The notes beneath the pieces were generated by a model. It did not search any database, was not told the origin of the DNA, and was given only the letters and a program-made list of their open reading frames with translations. Shown here piece after piece: positions 7,652-16,603 of a stretch of 64,000 nucleotides of DNA (positions are counted from its first letter, which is position 1; every line of letters begins with the position of its first letter). Source of the DNA: Pseudomonadota bacterium (GTDB taxonomy: Bacteria; Pseudomonadota; Alphaproteobacteria; Sphingomonadales; Sphingomonadaceae); assembly GCA_023418595.1 (NCBI GenBank), contig JAEZZI010000021.1:1-64000 (forward strand), given 5' to 3'. A program made the position numbers and the translations under genes.

Positions 7652-8923
7652 TCAGCTCTGCGTCGCAGTCGTCGTCGGTGCCGGGCCGGTCGAACCGGTG
7701 TCCAGCCAAAGCTGCCAGAAACCAGCGATCTGGCTGCGCGGCGCACTGGTGACCTTGGCGAAGGCGGCCCTTGCCTGATCCTTCTGGTTCGACATGGCAT
7801 AGGCAATGCCGAGACGGGTGTTCACCTCGTCGGCGTTCACGCTGCCCTTTTCAAGCGCGAGGTTAAGCAGTTCGATCGCCTTGGGATAATTGCCGCTCGC
7901 CAGATAGGCGTTGCCGGTCGATGCCGCCGACGTGCCGTTGGCCGCCGCGCGCGCCCGCTTTTCGGAGGCGTCGAGCGATCCTTCGGCACGGATGCCGTTA
8001 TTGGCCTGGGTCAGGATTTCGTTGGCGATCGCGTTGCCGCTCGGCACCTTGCCGTTTGCGCGACCCTGATCGATCACGGCCTTGGCTTCCCAAGGCAGGC
8101 CCGTTCCGGTCGCAGCATCGCCATATTCGATATAATCGGACAGGTTCGCCATCGAATTGGACGCGCGTTGCAGGCGATACAGGTCGATCGTCTGGCCCTT
8201 GTCCATTCCGCTGGCGCCCTGGCGATACACCGCGATCGCCTTGTGCCAGTTTACGGCAGTCGGATAGGCCCTGATCTGGCGTTGCAGCCATTCGGCGGTG
8301 CCCGCCTGATCCTTCGCGGCATAAAGGCGCGACACGGCGAGGCTGTACCAGGATTCGGGCGCCTTCTGGCCGGCGGCTTCACGCTCCTTGATTGCCTGAT
8401 CCAGCGCGGCCAGGCCCGCCGGAAGGTTCTTGGTCTCAAGATTGGCGGACGCGATCATCACTGCCAGATTGTCGTTCCGGAATCCGGCCTGCTGCGCCTT
8501 CTGGAGCAGTGGCAGCGCGGCGGCATAGTTCTTTGCCTCGAACTCAATGTTGCCGCGCAGGAAGGTGTAGCGCGGCAGGTCCGCCGCGGGAGTCCGCGGG
8601 CTGGCGATCAGCGCGTCGAGATAGGTCGCGAGCGTCGTGTTGTCCTTCAGGTTCGCGGCCACCGGCACGCCCAAAGCGGCGACGAAATAGCGCTCGTCAT
8701 CGGTCTTGGCGATGCTGCTGGCGGTCGCGAGCGCCGTGCGCGCCGCGTTCCAGTCCTGCGCCTTGACGGCGGTTTCCGCTGCCGTGGCAGCCGTGCGAAA
8801 TTCATCGCTGACCGTGATCGGGGCCTGTTTTTCCTGCTGGGCGACGGCCGGGGCCGATCCCAGAGCGACGGTCACGGTGCCGGCAGCGACGGCCGCGGCG
8901 AGAGTGGCCTTTACGAAACGCAT
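7652..8923 (-). CDS. Periplasmic tetratricopeptide-repeat protein
   Basis: 423 residues. An N-terminal signal peptide (MRFVKATLAAAVAAGTVTVA...APAVAQQ, cleavage near residue 28) predicts export. The rest is helical with TPR-like repeats, clear around residues 115-210 and 335-395 (for example ASGNYPKAIELLNLALEKG). TPR domains are protein-interaction scaffolds, so no enzymatic role is suggested. It is monocistronic between an lrp-type regulator and gyrA, and ends in a strong hairpin terminator. The specific partner or function is not recognisable. Confidence 0.8.
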   Translation of the reverse strand: MRFVKATLAAAVAAGTVTVALGSAPAVAQQEKQAPITVSDEFRTAATAAETAVKAQDWNAARTALATASSIAKTDDERYFVAALGVPVAANLKDNTTLATYLDALIASPRTPAADLPRYTFLRGNIEFEAKNYAAALPLLQKAQQAGFRNDNLAVMIASANLETKNLPAGLAALDQAIKEREAAGQKAPESWYSLAVSRLYAAKDQAGTAEWLQRQIRAYPTAVNWHKAIAVYRQGASGMDKGQTIDLYRLQRASNSMANLSDYIEYGDAATGTGLPWEAKAVIDQGRANGKVPSGNAIANEILTQANNGIRAEGSLDASEKRARAAANGTSAASTGNAYLASGNYPKAIELLNLALEKGSVNADEVNTRLGIAYAMSNQKDQARAAFAKVTSAPRSQIAGFWQLWLDTGSTGPAPTTTATQS

Positions 8924-9217
8924 TTATGTCTCTCCTCAGGGGAAATCTTGGAACAACCTTTGACTGGGAGGGCAAAGGTTTCGGGGCGCTCCCTAAATAA
9001 CGGCGATGCAAGGGTCAAACCCGCATCCGGGCCACGTCGGATAGTCCGTGCGGCCTGAACGGTCATTGAACGCCCCGCCCTGCGATCGGCTCTACCGACC
9101 GTGAGAATGCCGCGCGCCCACGCCCGCGCCCGCGCGCACCCGCGCGAGGCTTGGCTTTGCCCCCCGTGATCGCTAGAGCAGTCGCATCACTGAAACACAG
9201 CCCGAAAGCACCAGAAT

Positions 9218-11977
9218 TTGACCGACGAGACGCTCCTCGCCGACCCCAGCGATATTTCCCCCATCTCGATCGTCGACGAGATGAAGTCGAGCTATCTCGA
9301 CTATGCCATGTCGGTCATCGTCGCGCGCGCGCTGCCCGATGTGCGCGACGGGTTGAAGCCAGTGCATCGCCGCATCCTGTTCTCGGCGAGCGAAAGCGGC
9401 TTCACCTATAACAAGCCCTACCGCAAATCGGCGCGCATCGTCGGCGACGTGATCGGTAAATATCATCCGCACGGCGACAGCTCGATCTACGAAGCATTGG
9501 CGCGCATGACCCAGGATTGGGCGATGCGGGTGCCGCTGATCGACGGTCAGGGCAATTTCGGATCGATGGATCCCGATCCGCCCGCCGCGATGCGCTACAC
9601 CGAAGCGCGACTGGCCAAGGTCGCCAACGAGCTTCTGTCCGATCTCGACAAGGATACGGTCGATTTCGTCCCCAACTATGACGGGTCGGAACAGGAGCCG
9701 TCGGTACTACCGGCGCGCTTCCCCAATCTGCTGGTCAACGGCGCGGGCGGGATCGCGGTGGGCATGGCGACCAATATCCCGCCACACAATCTGGGCGAGG
9801 TGGTCAGCGCGTGCATCGCTATGATCGACCGCGCGACCGAAGGCGGCGACCCGCTGACCGGCGAAGAACTGGCCGAAATCGTCCCCGGCCCCGATTTCCC
9901 GACCGGCGCGATCATCCTGGGGCGCAGCGGCATCCGTTCGGCGCAGGAAACCGGGCGCGGATCGGTCATCCTGCGCTCGCGCCACATCACCGAACAACGC
10001 GGCGACCGCCGCTCGATCGTGCTCACCGAAATCCCCTATCAGGTCGGCAAGAACGGGCTGGTCGAGAAGATCGCCGAGGCCGCCAAGGACAAAAGGATCG
10101 AAGGCGTCAGCGACATTCGCGACGAATCGAACCGCGAAGGCGTCCGCATCGTCATCGACCTGAAGCGCGATGCCACCCCCGACGTCGTGCTCAACCAGCT
10201 GTGGCGGCACACGCCCGCGCAATCGAGCTTTGCGTCGAACATGCTCGCGATTCGCGGCGGTCGCCCCGAGTTGATGGGGCTGCGCGACATATTGAGCGCG
10301 TTCATCAGCTTCCGCGAAGAAGTCATCACCCGCCGGTCGAAATACGAACTGGCCAAGGCGCGCGACCGGGCGCACATCTTGCTGGGCCTCGTGATCGCGG
10401 TCACCAATCTCGATGAGGTGGTGAAGATCATCCGCGGATCGTCGTCGCCGGTCGAGGCGCGTGCGAAGCTGAGCGAGCGCGAATGGCCGGTCGCCGAAAT
10501 CGCGCCCTATATCCGCCTGGTCGAAGCGGTGGAGCATGAGGTCGAGGGCGATACTTATCGCCTGTCCGACGTTCAGGTCCGCGCGATCCTCGACCTGCGC
10601 CTCCACCGCCTGACCGCGCTCGGTCGCGACGAAATCGGCGACGAGTTGAAGGGCTTGGCCGCTTCGATCGCCGAACTACTCGAAATCCTCGGCAATCGTG
10701 CGCGGCTCTATGCCGTCATGCGCGAGGAACTGGTCGCGGTGCGCGATGAGTTTGCAACGCCGCGCCGGACCGAGATCGGCGCCGCTATCGACGGGATCGA
10801 GGACGAAGATCTGATCGAGCGCGAGGACATGGTCGTCACCGTGACCATGCAGGGCTATATCAAGCGTACCCCGCTCGACACGTTCCGCGCGCAGAAGCGC
10901 GGCGGCAAGGGCCGCGCGGGGATGACCACCAAGGACGAGGATGCGATCACGTCGCTGTTCGTTACCTCCACTCATACGCCGGTGCTGTTCTTCTCGACCC
11001 ACGGCAAGGTGTACCGGATGAAGGTATGGCGCCTGCCCGAAGGCGGGCCAGCCACGCGCGGCCGTCCGATGATCAACCTGTTGCCGCTGGCGAATGGCGA
11101 GACGATTTCCACCGTCCTGCCGTTGCCAGAGGACGAGGCGAGCTGGGCCGATCTGCACGTCATGTTCGCGACCGCCAAGGGTTCGGTGCGGCGCAATTCG
11201 ATGGATGCGTTCGCCAACATCCGCAGCACCGGCAAGATCGCGATGAAATTCGAAGAAGGCAGCGATGACCGCCTGATCGGAGTATCGTTGCTGACCGAGG
11301 CCGACGACGTGCTGCTCGCGACCCGCAACGGCCGCGCGATCCGCTTTGCCGCGACCGACGTTCGCGAGTTCCAGAGCCGCGATTCGACCGGCGTGCGCGG
11401 TGCGCGGCTGCTGGGCGATGACGAGGTAATCTCGCTGTCGGTCTTGCGCGGGTTCGAGGCGTCTCCGCAGGAACGCGAGGATTATCTGCGCGCCGCCCCG
11501 TGGAAGGAAGGCGACCGCGAAGTCACGCTGACGCCCGAACGCATGGCCGAATTCGAAGCGGCGGAGGAATTCATCCTGACCGTCACCGCCAACGGCTACG
11601 GCAAGCGTACCTCTGCCTACGAATATCGCCAGACCAATCGCGGCGGTCAGGGGATCACCAACATCGTGACGTCGGACCGCAACGGCCCCGTCGTCGCCAG
11701 CTTCCCCGCGCATAATGGCGAGCAATTGATGCTGGTCACCGATCAGGCGAAGCTGATCCGTACCACCGTCGGCGACATCCGCATCGCCGGGCGCAACACG
11801 CAAGGCGTCACGATCTTCCGCGTTGCCGAGGGCGAGCATGTCGTGTCGGCGGCCAAGATCGAGGAGACCGAGGAAGAGGCCGAGGTCAATCTGGGCGACG
11901 GCGTCGAAGGCGGCGAACCGACGGCAGCCGGCGATACCGGAACCGGTCTGGCGGCAGGACCGGAGGACGGCGAATGA
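9218..11977 (+). CDS. gyrA: DNA gyrase subunit A
   Basis: 919 residues; makes the transient double-strand break and, with GyrB, introduces negative supercoils. The N-terminal breakage-reunion domain contains the quinolone region [14 protein letters not shown] (81-94) and the catalytic tyrosine Y127 in AAMRYTEAR. The GyrA box RGGKG in [11 protein letters not shown] marks the C-terminal DNA-wrapping beta-pinwheel and separates it from ParC. The acidic C-terminal tail ([14 protein letters not shown]...) is usual for the family. The start is TTG. The position equivalent to E. coli D87 is glutamate here (E92), a residue that matters for quinolone binding. It overlaps the DUF952 gene by four bases. 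Confidence 0.97.
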   Translation: MTDETLLADPSDISPISIVDEMKSSYLDYAMSVIVARALPDVRDGLKPVHRRILFSASESGFTYNKPYRKSARIVGDVIGKYHPHGDSSIYEALARMTQDWAMRVPLIDGQGNFGSMDPDPPAAMRYTEARLAKVANELLSDLDKDTVDFVPNYDGSEQEPSVLPARFPNLLVNGAGGIAVGMATNIPPHNLGEVVSACIAMIDRATEGGDPLTGEELAEIVPGPDFPTGAIILGRSGIRSAQETGRGSVILRSRHITEQRGDRRSIVLTEIPYQVGKNGLVEKIAEAAKDKRIEGVSDIRDESNREGVRIVIDLKRDATPDVVLNQLWRHTPAQSSFASNMLAIRGGRPELMGLRDILSAFISFREEVITRRSKYELAKARDRAHILLGLVIAVTNLDEVVKIIRGSSSPVEARAKLSEREWPVAEIAPYIRLVEAVEHEVEGDTYRLSDVQVRAILDLRLHRLTALGRDEIGDELKGLAASIAELLEILGNRARLYAVMREELVAVRDEFATPRRTEIGAAIDGIEDEDLIEREDMVVTVTMQGYIKRTPLDTFRAQKRGGKGRAGMTTKDEDAITSLFVTSTHTPVLFFSTHGKVYRMKVWRLPEGGPATRGRPMINLLPLANGETISTVLPLPEDEASWADLHVMFATAKGSVRRNSMDAFANIRSTGKIAMKFEEGSDDRLIGVSLLTEADDVLLATRNGRAIRFAATDVREFQSRDSTGVRGARLLGDDEVISLSVLRGFEASPQEREDYLRAAPWKEGDREVTLTPERMAEFEAAEEFILTVTANGYGKRTSAYEYRQTNRGGQGITNIVTSDRNGPVVASFPAHNGEQLMLVTDQAKLIRTTVGDIRIAGRNTQGVTIFRVAEGEHVVSAAKIEETEEEAEVNLGDGVEGGEPTAAGDTGTGLAAGPEDGE

Positions 11978-12321
11978 GCCGCCCCGTCACCGTGTTCAAG
12001 GTGCTGACCGCCGACCAGATGGCGGCGCTGGAGGACGACGCCTTCGAAGGCGCGCCGGTCGATATCGCCGATGGCTATATCCACCTGTCCACCGCCGAGC
12101 AATTGACCGAAACGGTCGACAAGCATTTCGGGGGGCAGACCGACCTGTGGGTCGCGGCGGTAGATCTGGAGGCGCTGGGCGAGCGCGTGAAATGGGAAGA
12201 ATCACGCGACGGGCAGTTGTTTCCGCACATCTATGGCGCGCTGCCGCTGTGCGTGGTTACCGCCTATGGCGCGTTGAAGCGCGATGAGAACGGCAGCGTG
12301 CGATTGCCGGTCGCGGGTTAG
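11974..12321 (+). CDS. DUF952 domain-containing protein
   Basis: 115 residues covering essentially one DUF952 domain: VFKVLTADQM at the start, DGYIHLSTAEQ near 35-45, LWVAAVDLEALG and FPHIYGALPL near 80-90. The fold is related to ADP-ribosyltransferase-like small proteins, but no activity is established. The ATG overlaps the gyrA stop (ATGA), so it is co-transcribed and probably translationally coupled to gyrA. A hairpin-forming repeat follows at 12346 and may end the operon. Confidence 0.85.
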   Translation: MSRPVTVFKVLTADQMAALEDDAFEGAPVDIADGYIHLSTAEQLTETVDKHFGGQTDLWVAAVDLEALGERVKWEESRDGQLFPHIYGALPLCVVTAYGALKRDENGSVRLPVAG

Positions 12322-12345
12322 GCGCGCCCTCCTGTTCGCTGTCCC

Positions 12346-12374
12346 CCGTTCGTTTCGAGCGAAGTCGAGAAACG
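12346..12374. repeat. Intergenic repeat family D, single arm
   Basis: CCGTTCGTTTCGAGCGAAGTCGAGAAACG-type sequence, also found at 37241-37339 and 38204-38333. CGTTTC pairs with GAAACG to give a hairpin that may terminate the gyrA-DUF952 transcript. Unlike the other two copies it lacks the opposing arm. Confidence 0.65.
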
Positions 12375-12458
12375 CTTGTACAGGCCTAGCATATTTTTCT
12401 GGACTTGGGTCGAAATGAGGATGCGGGTGGGCGCCCTTAACCGGCGATCGAACTTAAT

Positions 12459-12487
12459 TTGACACCTCACATTTCTGTCTTTACAGA
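12459..12487 (+). promoter_or_regulatory. Predicted promoter of the GbsR/MarR regulator gene
   Basis: TTGACA (12459-12464), a 17-base spacer, then TACAGA (12482-12487). The -10 box lies inside the palindromic operator, and transcription would start close to the ATG at 12496, leaving no leader. No Shine-Dalgarno sequence is present. Confidence 0.5.
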
Positions 12488-12489
12488 AA
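12472..12489. promoter_or_regulatory. Palindromic operator 1 (TTTCTGT-n4-ACAGAAA)
   Basis: Perfect 7-bp inverted arms with a CTTT centre, followed by CAAC. It overlaps the predicted -10 box of the regulator gene. A second copy at 13096 shares the 13 bases TTACAGAAACAAC, which argues that both are bound by the same protein, most simply the GbsR/MarR product itself. Confidence 0.65.
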
Positions 12490-12495
12490 CAACAA

Positions 12496-13047
12496 ATGAT
12501 GCAGATCGCCGAACATCCCGACGCAAAAGCGTTCATCCTCCACTGGGGCGAAATGGGCACTCAATGGGGCGTCAACCGGTCCGTGTCGCAGGTTCATGCC
12601 CTGCTCTATCTGTCCGATCGCCCGATCAACGCCGAGGATATTGCCGAAACGCTGACGCTCGCGCGCTCGAATGTATCGACCGCGCTTAAGGATCTTCAGG
12701 GTTACGGCATCGTCCGGCGGGTGCATGTCGAGGGTGATCGACGCGACCATTTCGTCGCGGAGAGCGACTTGTGGGAGATGTTTCTGCGGATATCCGCTGA
12801 ACGCAAACGTCGCGAAATCGACCCGACGATCGCCTTGCTGGGTGAACTGGCCGACCGGCTAAGGGCCGATGACAAGGCCCCGGCCGTGGTCCGCGAACGC
12901 ATCACGCGGATGCACGAATTCATCAGCACGCTCGCAGGCTGGCATGACCAGGTGCGGATACTGCCCAAATCGACGCTGGTTTCGCTGATGAAGATGGGCG
13001 GCACGGTCGCCCGCTTCGTCGGGGGACGCTCCAAACCAAAGGACTGA
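12496..13047 (+). CDS. GbsR/MarR family transcriptional regulator
   Basis: 183 residues. A winged helix-turn-helix spans about 25-90 (VSQVHALLYLSDRPINAEDIAETL, RSNVSTALKDLQGYGIV, VEGDRRDHF), followed by a long helical C-terminal dimerization region, as in the GbsR branch of MarR proteins. Members are repressors responding to osmolytes or small hydrophobic ligands. The start may be 12496 or the next codon ATG at 12499. A perfect palindrome overlaps its own promoter and a second copy precedes the downstream membrane-protein gene, so it probably autoregulates and controls that operon. Confidence 0.88.
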   Translation: MMQIAEHPDAKAFILHWGEMGTQWGVNRSVSQVHALLYLSDRPINAEDIAETLTLARSNVSTALKDLQGYGIVRRVHVEGDRRDHFVAESDLWEMFLRISAERKRREIDPTIALLGELADRLRADDKAPAVVRERITRMHEFISTLAGWHDQVRILPKSTLVSLMKMGGTVARFVGGRSKPKD

Positions 13048-13095
13048 TTTGCAGGATGCCCCCCGTCACCCTGCCCGACTTCGCACGCGATGCAA

Positions 13096-13113
13096 TTTCG
13101 GTAATTACAGAAA
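13096..13113. promoter_or_regulatory. Palindromic operator 2 (TTTCGGT-n4-ACAGAAA)
   Basis: Same architecture and same flanking CAAC as the site at 12472, with one arm mismatch. It lies 25 bases upstream of the start of the three-helix membrane-protein gene, after the regulator stop codon. Confidence 0.65.
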
Positions 13114-13137
13114 CAACGGGATCAAGGGATAATCAAA

Positions 13138-13515
13138 ATGGTCGAGATTTCCTACCTCCTCTATCTCGCGATCACCATCGGCATCACGATCTGGGTCGCG
13201 CGCACACTGTCGAGCAATGGCGAAGTGTTTTTGACCCAGTGCTTCGGACATAATCGCGAACTCGCTCGGTCGACCAATCATCTGCTCGTCGTCGGCTTCT
13301 ATCTCGTCAATATCGGCTTCATCACACTGACGCTCAGCTTGGGCACCGAACCCAAGACGCTGGCCGACGCGATCCGCTTCTTGAGCGCAAAAGTCGGGCT
13401 GGCGGTGCTGGTGATCGGCGTCATGCACTTCTTCAACATGGGCGCGATCTCGCATTTCGGCCGTACGGTCGAACGCTGGTTTAACGACCGCCCGGAGACC
13501 GTACCCAACGCCTGA
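13138..13515 (+). CDS. Small integral membrane protein, unknown function
   Basis: 125 residues with three hydrophobic helices, about 4-22, 48-68 and 83-101, so an inner-membrane protein. I do not recognise a characterised family. AAGGG lies nine bases before the ATG. The gene follows a GbsR/MarR regulator and has its own copy of the palindrome found at the regulator promoter, and it is followed by another small membrane protein. A stress- or ligand-induced membrane function is a reasonable guess, but nothing in the sequence defines it. Confidence 0.75.
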   Translation: MVEISYLLYLAITIGITIWVARTLSSNGEVFLTQCFGHNRELARSTNHLLVVGFYLVNIGFITLTLSLGTEPKTLADAIRFLSAKVGLAVLVIGVMHFFNMGAISHFGRTVERWFNDRPETVPNA

Positions 13516-13541
13516 CCAGCGCGGCTCGAGGGAGACATGCC

Positions 13542-13949
13542 ATGTACGAAAAACCACGAACAGGATCGGCAGTGGCGGCAGCGACCTTCGCTGCCGGTCC
13601 GGCCTTTCTGTTGAGCGCGGGGCTGTCGACACTGGCTCAGACCGCCGGAGCCACTCAACGCTTCGATCCGCAAATGCTGGTACTGGCGGCGACCGTCGGC
13701 GTCATGGCAATTCTGGTCGGCGCAGTAGTGGCGGTTATTCCCTGCCTGATCGGCGTCGCAATTCTTTCGAGTATCGCGTCCTCGTTCGACGCACTTCGGC
13801 TGCCGGTGGTCTGGGGGTTGATTGGCGGCTTGTCGGGATATGCGATCGGATCGCTATTCCTGCACATCGACGATGCGGTATCGGGCGTGATGGCTGTGAC
13901 CGGGGCGTTGTGCGCGTTGGCGGCACGGTCCTGCCTCCGCTGGACGTGA
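13542..13949 (+). CDS. Small integral membrane protein, unknown function
   Basis: 135 residues with four likely membrane helices: about 12-33, 47-67, 68-85 (after a proline-cysteine turn) and 87-130 as a pair. No catalytic motif is visible and I recognise no family. It starts 26 bases after the preceding membrane-protein gene and the two are probably co-transcribed from the palindrome-controlled promoter. It ends four bases before the convergent lysoplasmalogenase-like gene, so the two transcripts probably overlap. Confidence 0.65.
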   Translation: MYEKPRTGSAVAAATFAAGPAFLLSAGLSTLAQTAGATQRFDPQMLVLAATVGVMAILVGAVVAVIPCLIGVAILSSIASSFDALRLPVVWGLIGGLSGYAIGSLFLHIDDAVSGVMAVTGALCALAARSCLRWT

Positions 13950-13953
13950 TTGT

Positions 13954-14601
13954 TCACCCCCGCATCGGCTGGATGCCGACATAGCGCCGCACCGCCAGCG
14001 TTTCGACAACGCCGCGGGCGATCAGCGCCTGACCGCCGAAATAAAGCGGCCACACCAGCAGTCCGGGAAGCGCGCTCGACTCCATCGGTCTCATGCGCGC
14101 GAAGATCAGCAGGTCGGACGCGACGAACATTACCGCGCCCAGCCCGGCGCGATAGCGCGGAAAGCGGCTGGTCCAGGCCGCCGCCGCCATCGCGCCCAGG
14201 CCGAGGGCATAGAGCGCGATCGTCCATTCGCCGGTGATGAGCAAGGTGACAAGCGGCGTGCCGACCAGCAACGCGGCGCCGAGCAGGCTCTGGCTGGCGG
14301 TCGGCTTGCGACGGCGGTTGCCGAGATAGAGGATCGTGGCGATGATATGCCCGGCCAGAAACGCGATGCCGCCGATGGTGAAGCCCGAGGTTTCGAGCAA
14401 CACATCGCCCAGCGCGCCCAATGCCAGAACTAGTGCGATCACCCAGCCGTCGAAATTGCTCGCCCGCGTCGCGGCCCAGATCGCGAGCAGCCCGACGCCC
14501 GCGCCTTTCCACGCCACCATAACCGGGCCTTCCAGCCCGAGGCGATCCGCCACGAAATAGCTGATCCCGGCAATCAGCGCCGCCCACCAGATCGCCCGCA
14601 T
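13954..14601 (-). CDS. YhhN/TMEM86-family lysoplasmalogenase-like membrane protein
   Basis: 215 residues with about seven or eight membrane helices. Family motifs are recognisable: GALGDVLLE near 62-70, [12 protein letters not shown] near 80-92 and [10 protein letters not shown] near 165-174. Characterised homologues hydrolyse the vinyl ether bond of lysoplasmalogen, but plasmalogens are not expected in an aerobic alphaproteobacterium, so the natural substrate here is uncertain. It is convergent with the small membrane-protein operon and divergent from trmFO. Confidence 0.82.
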   Translation of the reverse strand: MRAIWWAALIAGISYFVADRLGLEGPVMVAWKGAGVGLLAIWAATRASNFDGWVIALVLALGALGDVLLETSGFTIGGIAFLAGHIIATILYLGNRRRKPTASQSLLGAALLVGTPLVTLLITGEWTIALYALGLGAMAAAAWTSRFPRYRAGLGAVMFVASDLLIFARMRPMESSALPGLLVWPLYFGGQALIARGVVETLAVRRYVGIQPMRG

Positions 14602-14711
14602 CGCATCCCCCGGTCTGTAAATCCCGCCCGCGCCCTGCTAGGCGCGACTCGGTCCCCTGCCCCAGGCCACAACCCACATCATTCGTTTCACCCGCGCAAG
14701 GTTTCCGAGAT

Positions 14712-16043
14712 TTGAGCACGACGTCCATGCCCCACGACATTCACATCCTCGGCGGCGGTCTGGCCGGGTCCGAAGCCGCGTGGCAGCTTGCGCAGGCGGG
14801 GTTACGCGTCCGCCTGTCCGAAATGCGCGGCAGCGGAGAGATGACGCCCGCCCATCAGACCGATGGCCTGGCGGAACTCGTCTGTTCGAACAGCTTTCGG
14901 TCGGACGATGCCGAATCGAATGCGGTCGGCCTGCTCCATGCAGAGATGCGCTCGCTCGATTCGATCATCATGGCGCAGGGTGACGTGCATAAGGTGCCCG
15001 CAGGCTCCGCGCTCGCAGTCGATCGCGACGGGTTTTCGGAAGGGGTGACCGCGCAACTCGCCGCGCATCCGAATATCGAGATCGTTCGCGAACGAATCGA
15101 CGCTCTGCCGAACGAAGGCTTGACCATCGTCGCCACCGGTCCGCTGACCGCCGCGTCGCTGGCAGGCAGCATCGCTGGCGCGACCGGCAGCGATCACCTG
15201 GCGTTTTTCGACGCGATCGCGCCGATCGTCCACCGCGACAGTATCGACTTCGACGTGGCGTGGTTCCAGTCGCGCTGGGACAAGGGCGAGGGCAAGGATT
15301 ACATCAACTGTCCGATGGACCGCGACCAATATGCGGCATTCCATCAGGCGCTGGTCGACGGCGAAAAAACCGAGTTTCGCGATTGGGAAAAGGACACGCC
15401 CTATTTCGAAGGCTGTATGCCGATCGAGGTGATGGCCGAGCGCGGGCTCGAAACGCTGCGCTTCGGTCCGATGAAGCCGGTGGGGCTTGACGATCCGCGC
15501 ACCGGGCGCTGGCCGTACGCGGTCGTCCAACTGCGCCAGGACAACAAGGACGGCACGCTGTGGAACATGGTCGGGTTCCAGACCAAGCTGAAATATGCCG
15601 AACAGGTACGTATTTTCCGCACGATACCGGGGTTGGAAAACGCCGAATTCGCGCGGCTGGGAGGCTTGCATCGCAACACCTTCATCCAGTCGCCGATCCT
15701 GCTCGACCGGCAGCTCAGGCTGAAATCCGCGCCGCACATCCGGTTCGCGGGTCAGATCACGGGATGCGAGGGCTATGTCGAAAGCGCGGCGATCGGGTTG
15801 CTTGCAGGCCGATTTGCCGCGGCGGAGGTCAAGGGTCGGACGATGGAGCCGCCACCGCGCGAAACCGCGCTGGGCGCGTTGCTGTCGCACATCACCGGTG
15901 AGGCGCAGGCCGAGACCTATCAGCCGATGAACGTCAATTTCGGGTTGTTCCCGCCGATTCCGGGCAAGACAAAGAAGGCGGATCGCAAGAAGATGTACAC
16001 CGCGCGGGCGCGCGACGCGCTGGCGGGGTGGATGGCGGGTTAG
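14712..16043 (+). CDS. trmFO: Methylenetetrahydrofolate-tRNA-(uracil-5-)-methyltransferase, FAD/NADH-dependent
   Basis: 443 residues. TrmFO makes 5-methyluridine at position 54 of the tRNA T-loop, using methylenetetrahydrofolate as carbon donor and FADH2 as reductant. The FAD-binding motif [13 protein letters not shown] (about 11-23), [11 protein letters not shown] with the conserved cysteine, and the C-terminal [19 protein letters not shown] are visible. The start is probably TTG at 14712; an in-frame ATG follows at 14727 and lacks a ribosome-binding site, while AAGG precedes the TTG. Confidence 0.95.
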   Translation: MSTTSMPHDIHILGGGLAGSEAAWQLAQAGLRVRLSEMRGSGEMTPAHQTDGLAELVCSNSFRSDDAESNAVGLLHAEMRSLDSIIMAQGDVHKVPAGSALAVDRDGFSEGVTAQLAAHPNIEIVRERIDALPNEGLTIVATGPLTAASLAGSIAGATGSDHLAFFDAIAPIVHRDSIDFDVAWFQSRWDKGEGKDYINCPMDRDQYAAFHQALVDGEKTEFRDWEKDTPYFEGCMPIEVMAERGLETLRFGPMKPVGLDDPRTGRWPYAVVQLRQDNKDGTLWNMVGFQTKLKYAEQVRIFRTIPGLENAEFARLGGLHRNTFIQSPILLDRQLRLKSAPHIRFAGQITGCEGYVESAAIGLLAGRFAAAEVKGRTMEPPPRETALGALLSHITGEAQAETYQPMNVNFGLFPPIPGKTKKADRKKMYTARARDALAGWMAG

Positions 16044-16050
16044 GGCGTTC

Positions 16051-16125
16051 GTGCTCCTCGAAAGCAGGAGCGCTGGCCGCAGTCGATACGCACCACTTCC
16101 ACGACTCCTGCTTTCGCAGGAGCAC
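16051..16125. repeat. Intergenic inverted repeat family F
   Basis: The left arm 16051-16070 (GTGCTCCTCGAAAGCAGGAG) and right arm 16105-16125 are inverted copies differing by one base deletion, with about 34 bases between them. The right arm alone forms CTCCTGC-TTTC-GCAGGAG. It lies between convergent trmFO and holC and may act as a bidirectional terminator. Confidence 0.75.
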
Positions 16126-16142
16126 GGCCGGGGAATATGGCT

Positions 16143-16583
16143 TTACGCCGCTTGTTCCCAGCCGCCCGTTTCCAATTGCTTCCAGTAGCGCCGCTCGACA
16201 CCCTCGCGATCGGCCAGCGCTTTCCACGCCGCGCGTGCCTCGCCGATCGCGCCCTCGTCGAAAAAATGAAAAGCGCGGTCGAATCTCAGCGCTTCGTCGC
16301 GCCACTCGCCGTCCACCAGCGCGATGTGGCGGGCGGCATTGGTCGGCTCGGCGCTCGTGGAAATCAGGACGGGCTGCGCATCATCCTCCCCTGCACCGGA
16401 CACGCCGTGCGGCAGGAAGCTGTCGGGCGCATAGGTCCACAGCAATTTATCGATCGCCGCCGCCTGCGCGTCGTCGCGCACCATGATCAGCAGCCGTCCT
16501 CCGTCGCCCACGATCCGCTCTGCAATCCGCGGCAGCACGCGGTCGAGCGGGGAGCGCGTCAGGTGATAAAAATCGACCTGCAC
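16143..16583 (-). CDS. holC: DNA polymerase III chi subunit
   Basis: 146 residues from a GTG start; AAGGGAG lies about ten bases upstream and VQVDFYHL is the typical chi N-terminus. Chi joins psi in the clamp-loader complex and contacts SSB at the fork. Conserved stretches are RLLIMVRDDAQAAAIDKLLWTY, DSFLPHG and RFDRAFHFFDE. It follows pepA by 20 bases, the same pepA-holC order as in gammaproteobacteria, and is probably co-transcribed. Confidence 0.9.
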   Translation of the reverse strand: MQVDFYHLTRSPLDRVLPRIAERIVGDGGRLLIMVRDDAQAAAIDKLLWTYAPDSFLPHGVSGAGEDDAQPVLISTSAEPTNAARHIALVDGEWRDEALRFDRAFHFFDEGAIGEARAAWKALADREGVERRYWKQLETGGWEQAA

Positions 16584-16603
16584 GGTCCCCGCTCCCTTCC
16601 CGC

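Noticed and set aside
9110..9160. CRISPR-like or tandem repeat in the GC-rich gyrA upstream region
   Set aside because: The CCCGCGC runs are irregular low-complexity sequence, with no regular spacers.
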